Positions 1-8,682 of a stretch of DNA of 64,000 bases are shown piece by piece. Both the position numbers and the translations under genes were made by a program. Position 1 is the stretch's first letter. Every line of letters begins with the position of its first letter. The notes beneath the pieces were generated by a model. That model searched no databases. It saw only the letters and a program-made list of their open reading frames with translations, and was not told the origin of the DNA. This stretch comes from an uncultured Flavobacteriales bacterium (GTDB taxonomy: Bacteria; Bacteroidota; Bacteroidia; Flavobacteriales_D; Crocinitomicaceae). The stretch lies in contig CAIZQH010000003.1 of the NCBI GenBank assembly GCA_903935095.1, forward strand, positions 1 to 64,000. Direction: 5' to 3'.

Positions 1-490
1 AATGGTACGCTTCGGACAAAGTTTGTTGGCAAGTGATGTAACGATTAAACTGCGCATCAACAAGGAGTACAAAAACTTTGTTGGATCAGGAGAAAACGGC
101 GGGAAACCAATGTACGGTTGGTCTATGGATGACATCGCAACGAAGGTTGGCTCACAAGATCAATTGAAAGAAGCATTGGCGATGATTAATGTCGTTCCGA
201 ATCCATATTATGCATTCTCTGAATACGAAAGAACAAGAATTGAAACGAAGGTAAAAATCACGAACTTACCAGAAAGATGTACGGTGAGTATCTATACTGT
301 AAGCGGTAAGTTGGTTCGAACGTTTAAAAAAGATAGTCCTGTGACTTCATTGGATTGGGATTTAACCAACTCGAAGGCAATTCCAATTGCTGGAGGTGTT
401 TACCTCATTCATGTGGATGTACCTGGTGTAGGTGAGCGAGTGATTAAGTTCTTCGGAGGTATGCGTCAGGTGGATTTACAAGGTATTTAA
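1..490 (+). CDS. C-terminal end of a T9SS-associated surface protein (5' truncated by window)
   Basis: Only the last ~160 residues are visible; the reading frame is open to the window edge, so the Met at base 2 is probably internal. The end has the shape of a T9SS sorting domain: a VVPNPYYAFS entry motif, a beta-sandwich with VSIYTVSGKLVRTF, then a GGVYLIHVDV strand and a VIKFFGG tail. Such domains are recognised by the type IX translocon so that the protein is exported and attached to the surface. The gene is followed 20 bases later by a PorV/PorQ-family gene, a pairing known in Bacteroidota. Nothing can be said about its N-terminal function. It is not PorU as far as this tail shows, although porU is another known neighbour of porV. 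Confidence 0.75.
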   Translation, partial: MVRFGQSLLASDVTIKLRINKEYKNFVGSGENGGKPMYGWSMDDIATKVGSQDQLKEALAMINVVPNPYYAFSEYERTRIETKVKITNLPERCTVSIYTVSGKLVRTFKKDSPVTSLDWDLTNSKAIPIAGGVYLIHVDVPGVGERVIKFFGGMRQVDLQGI

Positions 491-510
491 TTAGCTTTTA
501 TTACAACAAG

Positions 511-1566
511 ATGAAAATGGATGTAAAAAAAATAGTATTAGGAATATGTATCGGAAGTTCTTTCCTTTTAAAGGCAGGAAATGAAGATCGTGTTGGTTCT
601 GCGGGAGCATCTCACTTATTAGTGAACCCTTGGTCTAGAAGTGCTGGTTTCGCTGATGCAGGCATTGCCAATACAAATGGATTAGAGGCAACATTTACGA
701 ATATTGCTGGTTTGGCCTTCACAGATAAAACCCAAATTAAGTTTAACTATTCAAATTGGATGGGGACGGCTGCCATTGGCTTCAATTCTGCTGGTATTGC
801 ACAACGCATATCTGATTCAGAGGTTTTTTCAATCAGTGTTCAATCAATGAATTTTGGTGATATTCCCATTACAACGGTGGCGAATCCGGAAGGTAATATC
901 GGATTCTTTTCACCAAGGGCAAATATCTTTAATATCGGTTACGCGAAGGAATTCTCATCTAGTATTTATGGTGGTATCAATTTTAAAGTTGTTTCAGAGA
1001 GCATTTCAAATTTGAAATCTAATGGGATAGCTATCGATGCCGGTATTCGTTATATTTCTGGTGAACAAGATCAAATCAAATTTGGAATTACGTTGAAAAA
1101 TATCGGTCCAGTAATGCGTTTTAAAGGTGATGGACTTGCACAACAAGCAACTTATGTTTCCAGTGGTTACATTGCTTCTCTTGAGGAACGTTCTGCAACA
1201 TACGAGTTACCTTCCCTTTTAGGAATTGGTGGATCCTATGATTTTATTTTCAATGAAAGTAATAAATTGGTCATCGCTGCAGCTTTTACGGCTAATTCAT
1301 TTATGAAGGATCAATTCAGATTAGGCTTGGATTATGGTGTTTCTAATGAAAATATGGCATTTAATTTTCGCGCTGGGTATTGTTATGAGTCTGGTATTTT
1401 TAATGCGGATAATCGTTCTAATGCATTGGTAGGTCCAACCGCAGGAGTTTCTATTGATGCCTTAGTTGGAAAAAATAAAAGTGCAATAGGATTCGAATAT
1501 ACTACTCGTTTCGCAGGTGTATTTGGAATTATCCATACCGTAGGCGCAACGATCAGTTTAAAATAA
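511..1566 (+). CDS. PorV/PorQ family outer-membrane barrel protein
   Basis: A 351-residue protein with an N-terminal export signal followed by the typical start of the family: a GSAGASHLLVNPWSRSAG segment and then NGLEATFTNIAGLAF, which matches the conserved small N-terminal plug/strand region of PorV/PorQ proteins. The rest alternates in short amphipathic strands and ends with a beta strand (TVGATISLK), as expected for an outer-membrane barrel of the FadL-like superfamily. PorV shuttles T9SS cargo to the sortase; PorQ-like paralogues serve related surface-attachment steps. The gene lies directly downstream of the T9SS-domain gene, so the two probably work together. Whether this is PorV itself or a paralogue cannot be decided here. 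Confidence 0.75.
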   Translation: MKMDVKKIVLGICIGSSFLLKAGNEDRVGSAGASHLLVNPWSRSAGFADAGIANTNGLEATFTNIAGLAFTDKTQIKFNYSNWMGTAAIGFNSAGIAQRISDSEVFSISVQSMNFGDIPITTVANPEGNIGFFSPRANIFNIGYAKEFSSSIYGGINFKVVSESISNLKSNGIAIDAGIRYISGEQDQIKFGITLKNIGPVMRFKGDGLAQQATYVSSGYIASLEERSATYELPSLLGIGGSYDFIFNESNKLVIAAAFTANSFMKDQFRLGLDYGVSNENMAFNFRAGYCYESGIFNADNRSNALVGPTAGVSIDALVGKNKSAIGFEYTTRFAGVFGIIHTVGATISLK

Positions 1567-1572
1567 TTTACT

Positions 1573-1580
1573 TACTTTTG
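1573..1580 (+). promoter_or_regulatory. Putative -7 box (TACTTTTG) for greA
   Basis: TACTTTTG matches the Bacteroidota -7 consensus TAnnTTTG. It lies in the short gap between the PorV/PorQ gene and greA, about 53 bases before the greA start at 1634. No clear TTTG -33 element sits at the usual spacing, so this is a moderate call. Confidence 0.45.
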
Positions 1581-1633
1581 TAAAGGTTCAAGAGAGTCCA
1601 ATGGGCTCTCTTGTTGCGTTTAATATTTTTATT

Positions 1634-2107
1634 ATGTCACAATTAAATTACTATACTGCCGAAGGTCTTCAAAAGTTAAAAGATGAATTATACCATCTTA
1701 AAACCGTTCAACGACCTTCTATTTCAGAACAAATTGCTGAGGCACGCGATAAAGGAGATTTATCGGAAAATGCTGAATACGATGCTGCAAAAGAAGCCCA
1801 AGGGATACTTGAGATGAAGATTTCAAAAATGGAAACGATTATTTCCAATGCCCGTTTGATCGATGAAACTCACATGGATAACAGTAAAGTATTTATTCTT
1901 TCTAAAGTTTTGATTAAAAATCAAATCAACGGAATGGAAATTGAGTATACACTTGTCGCAGAAAATGAAGCAGATATTAAATTGCGAAAGATATCAATCG
2001 AATCACCTATTGGAAAAGGGCTATTGGGTAAAAAAGTCGGGGATATCGCCGAAATCCAAACACCTGGTGGGACCATAAATTTTGAGATCATTTCAATTTC
2101 TCGTTAA
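1634..2107 (+). CDS. greA: Transcription elongation factor GreA
   Basis: GreA rescues backtracked RNA polymerase by stimulating transcript cleavage. The 157-residue product has the expected two parts: an N-terminal coiled coil (residues 1-75) carrying the acidic tip in the GDLSENAEYDAAKEAQ motif, and a C-terminal FKBP-like domain ending in TPGGTINFEIISI. The start was chosen at 1634 (MSQLNYYTAEGL), because that gives the family's usual length and N-terminus; the frame is open 33 bases further upstream without resemblance to GreA. The gene overlaps the next start by one base (TAATG), so greA and the HIT gene are probably translationally coupled, an order common in Bacteroidota. Confidence 0.95.
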   Translation: MSQLNYYTAEGLQKLKDELYHLKTVQRPSISEQIAEARDKGDLSENAEYDAAKEAQGILEMKISKMETIISNARLIDETHMDNSKVFILSKVLIKNQINGMEIEYTLVAENEADIKLRKISIESPIGKGLLGKKVGDIAEIQTPGGTINFEIISISR

Positions 2108-2496
2108 TGGCAACTATTTTCACGAAAATAGTAGAAGGTGAAATACCGTGTTACCGAATTGCTGAGGATGAACACTTTCTGGCTTTCTTGGATGTGAATC
2201 CACTAGTCAAGGGCCATACTCTGGTCATCCCAAAAAAAGAACAAGATTATTTATTTGATATAGAGGATGTGTCTTACGTGGGACTTCAATTATTTGCAAA
2301 GAAAGTAGCGGTACAATTAAAATCTAAAATTACTTGCAAACGAATTGGTGTTGCTGTAATCGGACTCGAAGTACCACATGCTCATATTCATTTAATCCCC
2401 ATAAATACGTTGGATGACATGAATTTTAGCCGAGAGAAGCTAAAAATTAGCTCCGATGAATTGGCTCAAATAGCAGAGGAATTAAAAATGATTTAA
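2107..2496 (+). CDS. HIT family nucleotide-binding hydrolase
   Basis: A 129-residue histidine-triad protein of the HINT branch. It begins with TIFTKIVEGEIPCYRIAEDE and has the catalytic histidine triad near the C-terminus (HAHIHLIP, around residue 97), where the middle histidine attacks the phosphate of nucleotide phosphoramidates or similar substrates. Length and motif order are normal for bacterial HINT-like proteins. It overlaps greA by one base, so it is the second gene of that operon. The true substrate of bacterial family members is poorly defined. Confidence 0.92.
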   Translation: MATIFTKIVEGEIPCYRIAEDEHFLAFLDVNPLVKGHTLVIPKKEQDYLFDIEDVSYVGLQLFAKKVAVQLKSKITCKRIGVAVIGLEVPHAHIHLIPINTLDDMNFSREKLKISSDELAQIAEELKMI

Positions 2497-2505
2497 TTCG
2501 AAATC

Positions 2506-3483
2506 ATGGGGAAATTCGTGTTTTACGTGCTTTTTTTTATCACAAGTTCCTTGACATGGGCCCAACCTATGCGTGTCCTATTTATTGGCAATAGTTATAC
2601 CCATTATAACAATATGCCAAAAATATTTCATGATATAGCAAGTTCCAAAAATATCAACGTGGACGTTCATATGAGTGCTAAATCAAGCCACACATTTCAA
2701 ATGCATAGTGAACGTGTTGATTTGTATCAAGATATTCAGCGAGAAAAATGGGATTATGTTATTTTACAAGGATTTAGTCGGGAATTGGCAAGTAACTATA
2801 AGAAAATTGACACCACCATAGTTCCATATGTCAAGCGCATTACTGATTCTATTTATCGTCAAAATCCTTGTACAACCATTTTGTTGTATGATACTTGGGG
2901 ATATGCAAATGGGTTTCCTGAAGATTCTTTTAACATCAATTTCCAACTTATGAGTGATCGTATCCATCAAGGATATGTGTACTTGTCTCAACTCTTTGAT
3001 ATCCCTCTTGTACCCGTTGGGAAAGTATGGGAAACAGTGAAGGAAAATAACCCGGAAATTAATTTATACCAAGAAGATTTACAGCATCCTTCTAAGTATG
3101 GATCTTATTTGGCTGCCTGCAGTTTCTTTACGGCGATATTTAAACAAAATCCAAATACAGCCTTTACAGACGGATTAAGTCCAGACAAAGCCAAGTATAT
3201 TCAGAATACAGCTTACGCTATTGTTGATCAAAATATGACGCGTTATTTATTGAACCGTAATTTGGTCAATATCAAATCAACCAGTAAAGATGGAAAATTG
3301 AAAGCAGATTGTTCTGCAAATTTTCCAAAAGCGAAAAGCATCGTTTGGAACTTTGGAGATGGAAAAACATCTAATTTATTTCAAACACAACATTATTATA
3401 CGAAACCGGGTACGTATACCATTGTTATAACCATTCAGGATAGTTGTGGAGAGCGGGTCATCAAGAAAAAAGTGATTTTTTAA
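2506..3483 (+). CDS. Secreted SGNH/GDSL-type hydrolase with C-terminal PKD domain
   Basis: A 325-residue exported protein. A signal peptide ends at WAQ (about residue 20). The SGNH core follows: block I is RVLFIGNSYTHYNN with the nucleophile Ser in GNSYT, and the catalytic Asp-His pair is in EDLQHPSKYGSYLAAC (about residue 195). Residues 250-325 form a PKD-like beta-sandwich (IVWNFGDGKTSN, then YYTKPGTYTIVITIQD), a domain used by Bacteroidota surface enzymes for binding or spacing. No T9SS sorting tail is seen after it. The substrate is unknown; relatives act on acyl or acetyl esters. The gene ends flush against a convergent gene with no space for a terminator. Confidence 0.8.
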   Translation: MGKFVFYVLFFITSSLTWAQPMRVLFIGNSYTHYNNMPKIFHDIASSKNINVDVHMSAKSSHTFQMHSERVDLYQDIQREKWDYVILQGFSRELASNYKKIDTTIVPYVKRITDSIYRQNPCTTILLYDTWGYANGFPEDSFNINFQLMSDRIHQGYVYLSQLFDIPLVPVGKVWETVKENNPEINLYQEDLQHPSKYGSYLAACSFFTAIFKQNPNTAFTDGLSPDKAKYIQNTAYAIVDQNMTRYLLNRNLVNIKSTSKDGKLKADCSANFPKAKSIVWNFGDGKTSNLFQTQHYYTKPGTYTIVITIQDSCGERVIKKKVIF

Positions 3484-4599
3484 CTATTCGATGAAGAAAA
3501 GGCGATTGGTGATTTTTTTAATGGGAAGTATGATAAATTGAAGTCCCCTTCGGATGCGATCTAAGTAATACGCAAAAACCACAAAGCTTACCACAAACAA
3601 GAGTGTATAAGGCACTATCTGATACGCATTGAGCCGTTCATGAAAGTAATGGGTCAAACCGCGCCCAGTCAAACTCCCATACAGTAAAATCATGTGTATG
3701 ATGTAAATACTTAGCGTGCTCTGACCGATTTTTAAAAACAAGTTTGATTTTTTGATCTTGAATACATATGTTTCTAACGCTAATAAAAGCGCCAACACCA
3801 TAAATACCATCCCTAGTTTCTCAAATAGCCAGTCCATTCGATACACCGAAGTATTCTGCAAAAAGGAAAGTTCGCCTATGAATAATAGTAATTTTTTACT
3901 GAAAATATAAAGCATAAAACCAATGAAAAATCCTCCAAGTATAAAGGGCAGAGTTTTAACTTTCTCCTTTGCGTTAAATAAAATCACGCCAATCATTGCC
4001 CCAAACATGGTATAACCCATGTGAGGTGTTAATGGAAATAAAGAATGCTTACCATGAAAAATATTTTGGATAAATGCAGGCGCATTTCTTGGCCAATAAT
4101 TCCCTTCAGGCAAGAGTCCAAAGTATAGGTAACTCATAAAAAGCAAGATGCCAGCAAGAGCATAATATATCCAAAGCGGAATAACCTTCATGTATCTAGA
4201 AATTCCATACAACACGATGATGGTCAATATCCCAACGCCAATACACTGAAGGACATGAAACGCATAATATTGTAATAAGTACCCCCAAAATAATAATTCA
4301 ACAACGCGTTTCAATCCTTTTCGGACGCGCATGTTTTTCCAAAAACCGGTTTGGTCATTCCCCAAAAGCAAATAGGTAAAAACGATGCCGGTAACCGTTA
4401 AAAACACCGGAGATGTAAATCCTCTTATAAACTTCCAGTAGTGGTATATGGTATTAGACTCATCTCTTAAATCTACGGCCAAGGTGTCATGAACAAAATG
4501 ACCTTCAAGCATCAAAAGGATGGCAATTGAACGGGCAATATCAATAAAATATAGGCGTTTATTAGGGGATGTAGTTTCCGTTGTTATTACTTGATTCAT
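3484..4599 (-). CDS. Multi-pass acyltransferase-like membrane protein (DUF1624/HGSNAT-like), copy 2
   Basis: A 371-residue protein with about ten hydrophobic segments. It opens with RLYFIDIARSIAILLMLEGHFVHD, the signature of the heparan-alpha-glucosaminide N-acetyltransferase-like (DUF1624) family, where the loop histidine is thought to take part in transmembrane acyl transfer. It is a paralogue of the gene just upstream: both share the N-terminal motif, FHVLQCIGVGIL around residue 125, and a C-terminal YI-HAMLLYG-type motif. The start codon overlaps the upstream stop (ATGA). The substrate is unknown. Modification of a periplasmic or surface glycan is an inference from the family. Confidence 0.72.
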   Translation of the reverse strand: MNQVITTETTSPNKRLYFIDIARSIAILLMLEGHFVHDTLAVDLRDESNTIYHYWKFIRGFTSPVFLTVTGIVFTYLLLGNDQTGFWKNMRVRKGLKRVVELLFWGYLLQYYAFHVLQCIGVGILTIIVLYGISRYMKVIPLWIYYALAGILLFMSYLYFGLLPEGNYWPRNAPAFIQNIFHGKHSLFPLTPHMGYTMFGAMIGVILFNAKEKVKTLPFILGGFFIGFMLYIFSKKLLLFIGELSFLQNTSVYRMDWLFEKLGMVFMVLALLLALETYVFKIKKSNLFLKIGQSTLSIYIIHMILLYGSLTGRGLTHYFHERLNAYQIVPYTLLFVVSFVVFAYYLDRIRRGLQFIILPIKKITNRLFFIE

Positions 4600-5741
4600 G
4601 GTATTAATTTCGTGCGAAAGTTACGAAAGAATGATTTAATATTAGGCAAGTACTTTACGACTAGAGCAAAAAATACAAGGAAGACAACTGCTCCGATAAA
4701 CGAACTGAATCCAGAAAGTCTAGCTTGTAAAAGATCCCGCAAACTATACCCAATAAATGCCCCATATAATAGCATCGCATGAGCGACATAAACGAAGAAG
4801 GTGTTTTGCCCCATTCCGATAAACAATGGTTGTTTTGCGGCTTTCAATTCGCTTAAGGGAATGAATAGGGTAAATAAGATGAATACAAACCCTAAGCGAT
4901 CAAAATACCAAAGATGTTGAGGATTAGCGGCTTGTTGATATTGTGGTGTCAGCCAAGAAAGAAACGTAAATCCCCATCCGATTACGAAGGAGGACACCGC
5001 AAATAAAACGCTGAATTTCATCAATTTTCTTTTGTCAAGATGCCAACTAAATAAGGCGATTAGAGAACCAAAAAACCCTCCAAAGAACACAAAACCCATC
5101 CATGGGAAAATAGAAAATTCGGTTTCTGGTCCCTGAATCATGTTTTGAATAATTTCAGGAAAATGGTAGGGCAAATAATCTTCTGTGGATCGAATAAAAA
5201 AAGTCCCAAGGAATAAGGAAAGTCCAACAAGCGCGTACAACCAGTGAAAAGGAATCTTCAACTTTGAGCCAAGATACGTAAACAGTATTAAACTTAAAAT
5301 TCCAACTCCAATGCATTGTAAAACATGGAAGGTGAAAAAATGTGGATTTACATGTCCTTGAAAGTAATAGCCAATGTATTTGAAATTTATTTGAATTAGG
5401 TATCCAATGATAAGAAGCATAAGGCCTCTTTTTACTCCTTTTTTGACCCGTTTAAAATTCCAAAATGGAGCAGAGGGATCTTTTTTCAATTGCACATGAA
5501 GTAAATAACTAAAAACGGTTCCTGAAATGGTGAAAAATAGGGGAGCGGTTAATCCACGCATAAATCCCCATGCATTAAAGAGGAAATTACTGGAATGACC
5601 TTCCTTAAATATTTCTGACATGTAAAAGTCGTAATTCCCATAACTCATTGAGATAAAATGCCCCTGTAACATCATGCAAATAGCAACGCTTCTGCCGAAA
5701 TCGATAAATTGAACCCTTGAATGATGTTTATCTTTTTCCAC
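4596..5741 (-). CDS. Multi-pass acyltransferase-like membrane protein (DUF1624/HGSNAT-like), copy 1
   Basis: A 381-residue integral membrane protein of the same family as its downstream neighbour. The N-terminal motif is VQFIDFGRSVAICMMLQGHF, followed by ~10 transmembrane segments, with FHVLQCIGVGILSLILF near residue 145 and FVYVAHAMLLYG near 325. The start is a GTG at 5741, placed immediately after the stop of the upstream OmpA-type gene with no spacing, so the whole set from 8635 leftward looks like one transcript. The pair arose by tandem duplication but has diverged well. The reaction is not known; transfer of an acyl group across the inner membrane is the family hypothesis. Confidence 0.72.
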   Translation of the reverse strand: MEKDKHHSRVQFIDFGRSVAICMMLQGHFISMSYGNYDFYMSEIFKEGHSSNFLFNAWGFMRGLTAPLFFTISGTVFSYLLHVQLKKDPSAPFWNFKRVKKGVKRGLMLLIIGYLIQINFKYIGYYFQGHVNPHFFTFHVLQCIGVGILSLILFTYLGSKLKIPFHWLYALVGLSLFLGTFFIRSTEDYLPYHFPEIIQNMIQGPETEFSIFPWMGFVFFGGFFGSLIALFSWHLDKRKLMKFSVLFAVSSFVIGWGFTFLSWLTPQYQQAANPQHLWYFDRLGFVFILFTLFIPLSELKAAKQPLFIGMGQNTFFVYVAHAMLLYGAFIGYSLRDLLQARLSGFSSFIGAVVFLVFFALVVKYLPNIKSFFRNFRTKLIP

Positions 5742-7670
5742 TTATTGCATTGTAATTCGTAATTCAATAATTTCAATTCGTCTTTCTTGCGAAGCTGCTT
5801 TAGAATACACGGAGTTTTTTTGATCGTAATAATCGTCACTCGTTTCCTTATTGGCGCTAAATTCGCCCATCGGTACTTCAATAAATTCCAATTGAGGTTG
5901 ATCCCCAATCATGGCTGCGCCAAATCGACCTTGCTGAACCTCTTCAAAGTAATTCTTTAAGGATTGAATGCGACGCTTGGTTAAATGTACGTTGTAATCT
6001 GTTTTGGCTAATGGACTTGCGAATCCTTGAACCATTAATTGTACGTGATTCCCTTTCTGTAATTCAAACCAAACTTGATTCGTGAAACGTTCCAAGTCTG
6101 CTCGTCCTTTTTTCACTTCTTCATCGAAGAACTGACTTAATTCACTCGCTGACTTTTGTGCTTGAATGGAATCTCGTTGTAAAGCGACTTTCGTCTTGTA
6201 TACATCGAATTGATCAGCATATTTCAGGTATGCATCCGTATAACTCAGGTTTGTGTAATCCGAAGTTGTATTCGCATCAGGCTGATTATTTTCAAAATAA
6301 AGTCGAATAGGTAATTTAACAGTTTCTACCGTTTTTTCCTGTTCTTGATCCAATTTCAAGGGTTTTCTCCTGGGGATTTCTGCTACGTAAATATCACTGC
6401 AACAGGTCGGATTCTTTGCATATAAACTCCCTAGTCTGTTCGATGAAACAAATGTTGAATCCCCACTTTGGAAGTAATATTGGTCAGCTGCCGGACTATT
6501 TAAAGGCAATCCAATATTGACAGGTGATCCAAATTTTCCGTTCCGAAATTCTGAGTAAAAGACATCTTGCCCCCCAAATCCTTGATGCCAACTTGATGAG
6601 AAAAATAATCGATTTTCCATGGTGTCGTACCAAGGACAAACCTCATTTTCCATCGAATTGATACTGGAAATATTTTCTACGGAAAGCGCTTGTCCATTTT
6701 TGTCCAGTACTGCGTACCAAATATCCATTGCGCCTTTAGTGCCCGTTCGATTAGAGGAAAAAAAGAGCACGGTTTCATTACCTAATTTCGAAAAATGTGG
6801 CATCGTGGTATTAAAACCAGGCTGATTGATGAGTTGATTCAACGAATCCAAGGATTCCCAATGTCCAGCAGAATCTTTTTTGCTAAAAACAATTGCGCAG
6901 GTGTAGTTAAAATCTTGATCGGTGCAAACACTATAATAAAATGTGGAATCGTTGGTGAAACTTCCGTTGCCAATGCTCATCCCACTTGGAATCAATTCCT
7001 GTAATTTTTTCGCCTTGAGCGATGTCTGTTCTAATGAAATTTCATACAAGGCCGTGTGATAACTTGGGGAATACACTTCTTGTAACTCTTCATCAATGGA
7101 ATCCGCTTTCAAGGAGGAAAAATAGAGTTGTCCATTCATTACGGTGTGACCAAACTCCGCATCATATGAATTAATATTTTCTGGCAGGGGTTTTAAAAGA
7201 ACCCCTAAATCAGGACCAATCTTATGTTGTTTTAATGCCCAATTTGTTGATTCTACTTCTTGTGCAGCTTTTTTGTAAGCGTAACTTGATTTGTCTTCGG
7301 AATAATTTCTTTTCGCTGTTTTAAACTGGATGAGTGCCTCTTTGTACTTTCCATTTTGTTTTTGCATTAAACCGAAATAAAGAAGTGCTTCTGGATATCG
7401 TTCACCTTCCTCATCTTTTGAATAGACAATCGAGTAATATTTTTCTGCTTGTTGATAATCCTTATATGCTTTATTCGTTTCTGCGATTTTCCAAATTAAA
7501 TCAAGGTTTTCCGGGTCTAATTTCAACGCTTGTTGGTAAAAATCGAGGGCGTAATAATAATCTCCTTTTCGGTATTGTTTGTCACCAAAGTCTAACGCAT
7601 CTTTTAGTTTTATTTGCCCCCATCCGAATAAAGGCAAGAAAAGTAAACCAATTAAATAAAATCTGGACAT
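5742..7670 (-). CDS. OmpA-family protein with TPR and PD40 propeller (PorE/SprF-partner type)
   Basis: A 642-residue exported protein. After the signal peptide (cut near FGWGQ) come TPR repeats (residues 25-125), then a region of WD40-like PD40 strands with repeated LYFSS and LFFSSNRTG motifs (about 170-440), then an OmpA-like peptidoglycan-binding domain (about 520-642) with GFASPLAKTDYNVHLTKRRIQSLKNYF-type residues. This order matches proteins encoded beside PorP/SprF genes in gliding and T9SS loci, which anchor outer-membrane complexes to the cell wall. It overlaps the upstream PorP/SprF gene by 19 bases. The last helix of the OmpA domain carries an acidic insertion (ETSDDYYDQ) before the closing RRIEIIELRI strand. 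Confidence 0.85.
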   Translation of the reverse strand: MSRFYLIGLLFLPLFGWGQIKLKDALDFGDKQYRKGDYYYALDFYQQALKLDPENLDLIWKIAETNKAYKDYQQAEKYYSIVYSKDEEGERYPEALLYFGLMQKQNGKYKEALIQFKTAKRNYSEDKSSYAYKKAAQEVESTNWALKQHKIGPDLGVLLKPLPENINSYDAEFGHTVMNGQLYFSSLKADSIDEELQEVYSPSYHTALYEISLEQTSLKAKKLQELIPSGMSIGNGSFTNDSTFYYSVCTDQDFNYTCAIVFSKKDSAGHWESLDSLNQLINQPGFNTTMPHFSKLGNETVLFFSSNRTGTKGAMDIWYAVLDKNGQALSVENISSINSMENEVCPWYDTMENRLFFSSSWHQGFGGQDVFYSEFRNGKFGSPVNIGLPLNSPAADQYYFQSGDSTFVSSNRLGSLYAKNPTCCSDIYVAEIPRRKPLKLDQEQEKTVETVKLPIRLYFENNQPDANTTSDYTNLSYTDAYLKYADQFDVYKTKVALQRDSIQAQKSASELSQFFDEEVKKGRADLERFTNQVWFELQKGNHVQLMVQGFASPLAKTDYNVHLTKRRIQSLKNYFEEVQQGRFGAAMIGDQPQLEFIEVPMGEFSANKETSDDYYDQKNSVYSKAASQERRIEIIELRITMQ

Positions 7671-8635
7671 ACGCGATGAATGATTTGTTTTGGTTTAAAG
7701 CGACTCAGAACATACTTAAAGGAAAATTCAAATCCACCCCTCGCATTGCTTGCTGGAACTAATTTGGAATAATTGATATCGTAACTAATGCCAACGTAAA
7801 TGGGGCCTTTTTCATATGCAATGTTCAATGCCAATGCATCTTTGTTCCTCCACCAAAGTCCACCATACAATTGAATGTGTTCGCGTTTCGAAAAAATATA
7901 TTTGGCTAATCCACCGAGCATGAGTTCTTGATACTTCCCTTGTTTTGAGTATTGAAAACTTGGCTGGATAATCCAGTCGGAATTCAAAGCGTAGCTTGCC
8001 TTCGTGAAGAGATTCCACCTCATGTCTCTTCGTACGACTTGATTGTAAAATCCTTGATTTGGTCGATTCACATTGAAGCAAGATAAACCAGTATGACATT
8101 GCCACTTTTCATTCATTTTCCAATCATCTACCAGGCCTAATCCAAGGGAAATGTTCGTCTTCGTATCACTTTGAAATGTTTCGTTCGTCGGTGCATTTGG
8201 ATTGAAAACATACCCATTGTATTGGTTGTCAAAATACAAAAACCCCCAATTTATTTGTCGGTAGTTCATTCCAACATTGATCCCTGGACTGAAAACGTGT
8301 CCCGACAATCTTGAAATTGAAATCTGTTTACTCACATTGATCTGTCCTTCTAGGGTACTTAACTTTCCATCTCCAACTTGATCGTGAAACCCAAGGAATC
8401 CAAGTCCCCAGGCTTTATATTTCGTGTCGACTGAAATAGAACTGGTGCTAAATGGCACGGTAACACTCCGCCATTGATTTCGGTAATTTGCAATGAAACG
8501 AAGATCTTCCTTGAATGCTCCTGCATTACCCGGATTTTGAAACAAAGGATTGTCATTGAATTGTGTCCAATGAATATCCTGCCCCAATAATAAGGAACCA
8601 TTCAATAGGAAAAAGAAGACAAGGACTTTTTTCAT
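7652..8635 (-). CDS. PorP/SprF family type IX secretion membrane protein
   Basis: A 327-residue outer-membrane barrel. The N-terminus is diagnostic: a signal peptide ending LLLGQ, then DIHWTQFNDNPLFQNPGNAG, the family motif for PorP/SprF. Internal strands such as NVGMNYRQINWGFLYFDNQY and GGLAKYIFSKR-like segments also fit. Family members either help secrete or surface-attach a partner adhesin, usually encoded nearby, and are paired with a TPR-PD40-OmpA protein, which is exactly the next gene here. No large adhesin is directly adjacent; the downstream genes are membrane acyltransferases, an unusual companion set. It is likely the first gene of the operon. Confidence 0.9.
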   Translation of the reverse strand: MKKVLVFFFLLNGSLLLGQDIHWTQFNDNPLFQNPGNAGAFKEDLRFIANYRNQWRSVTVPFSTSSISVDTKYKAWGLGFLGFHDQVGDGKLSTLEGQINVSKQISISRLSGHVFSPGINVGMNYRQINWGFLYFDNQYNGYVFNPNAPTNETFQSDTKTNISLGLGLVDDWKMNEKWQCHTGLSCFNVNRPNQGFYNQVVRRDMRWNLFTKASYALNSDWIIQPSFQYSKQGKYQELMLGGLAKYIFSKREHIQLYGGLWWRNKDALALNIAYEKGPIYVGISYDINYSKLVPASNARGGFEFSFKYVLSRFKPKQIIHRVCPDFI

Positions 8636-8682
8636 AGCAAGCTAGGCATGACGAAGATACGAAATTTGCTTGGCGAAAACGA

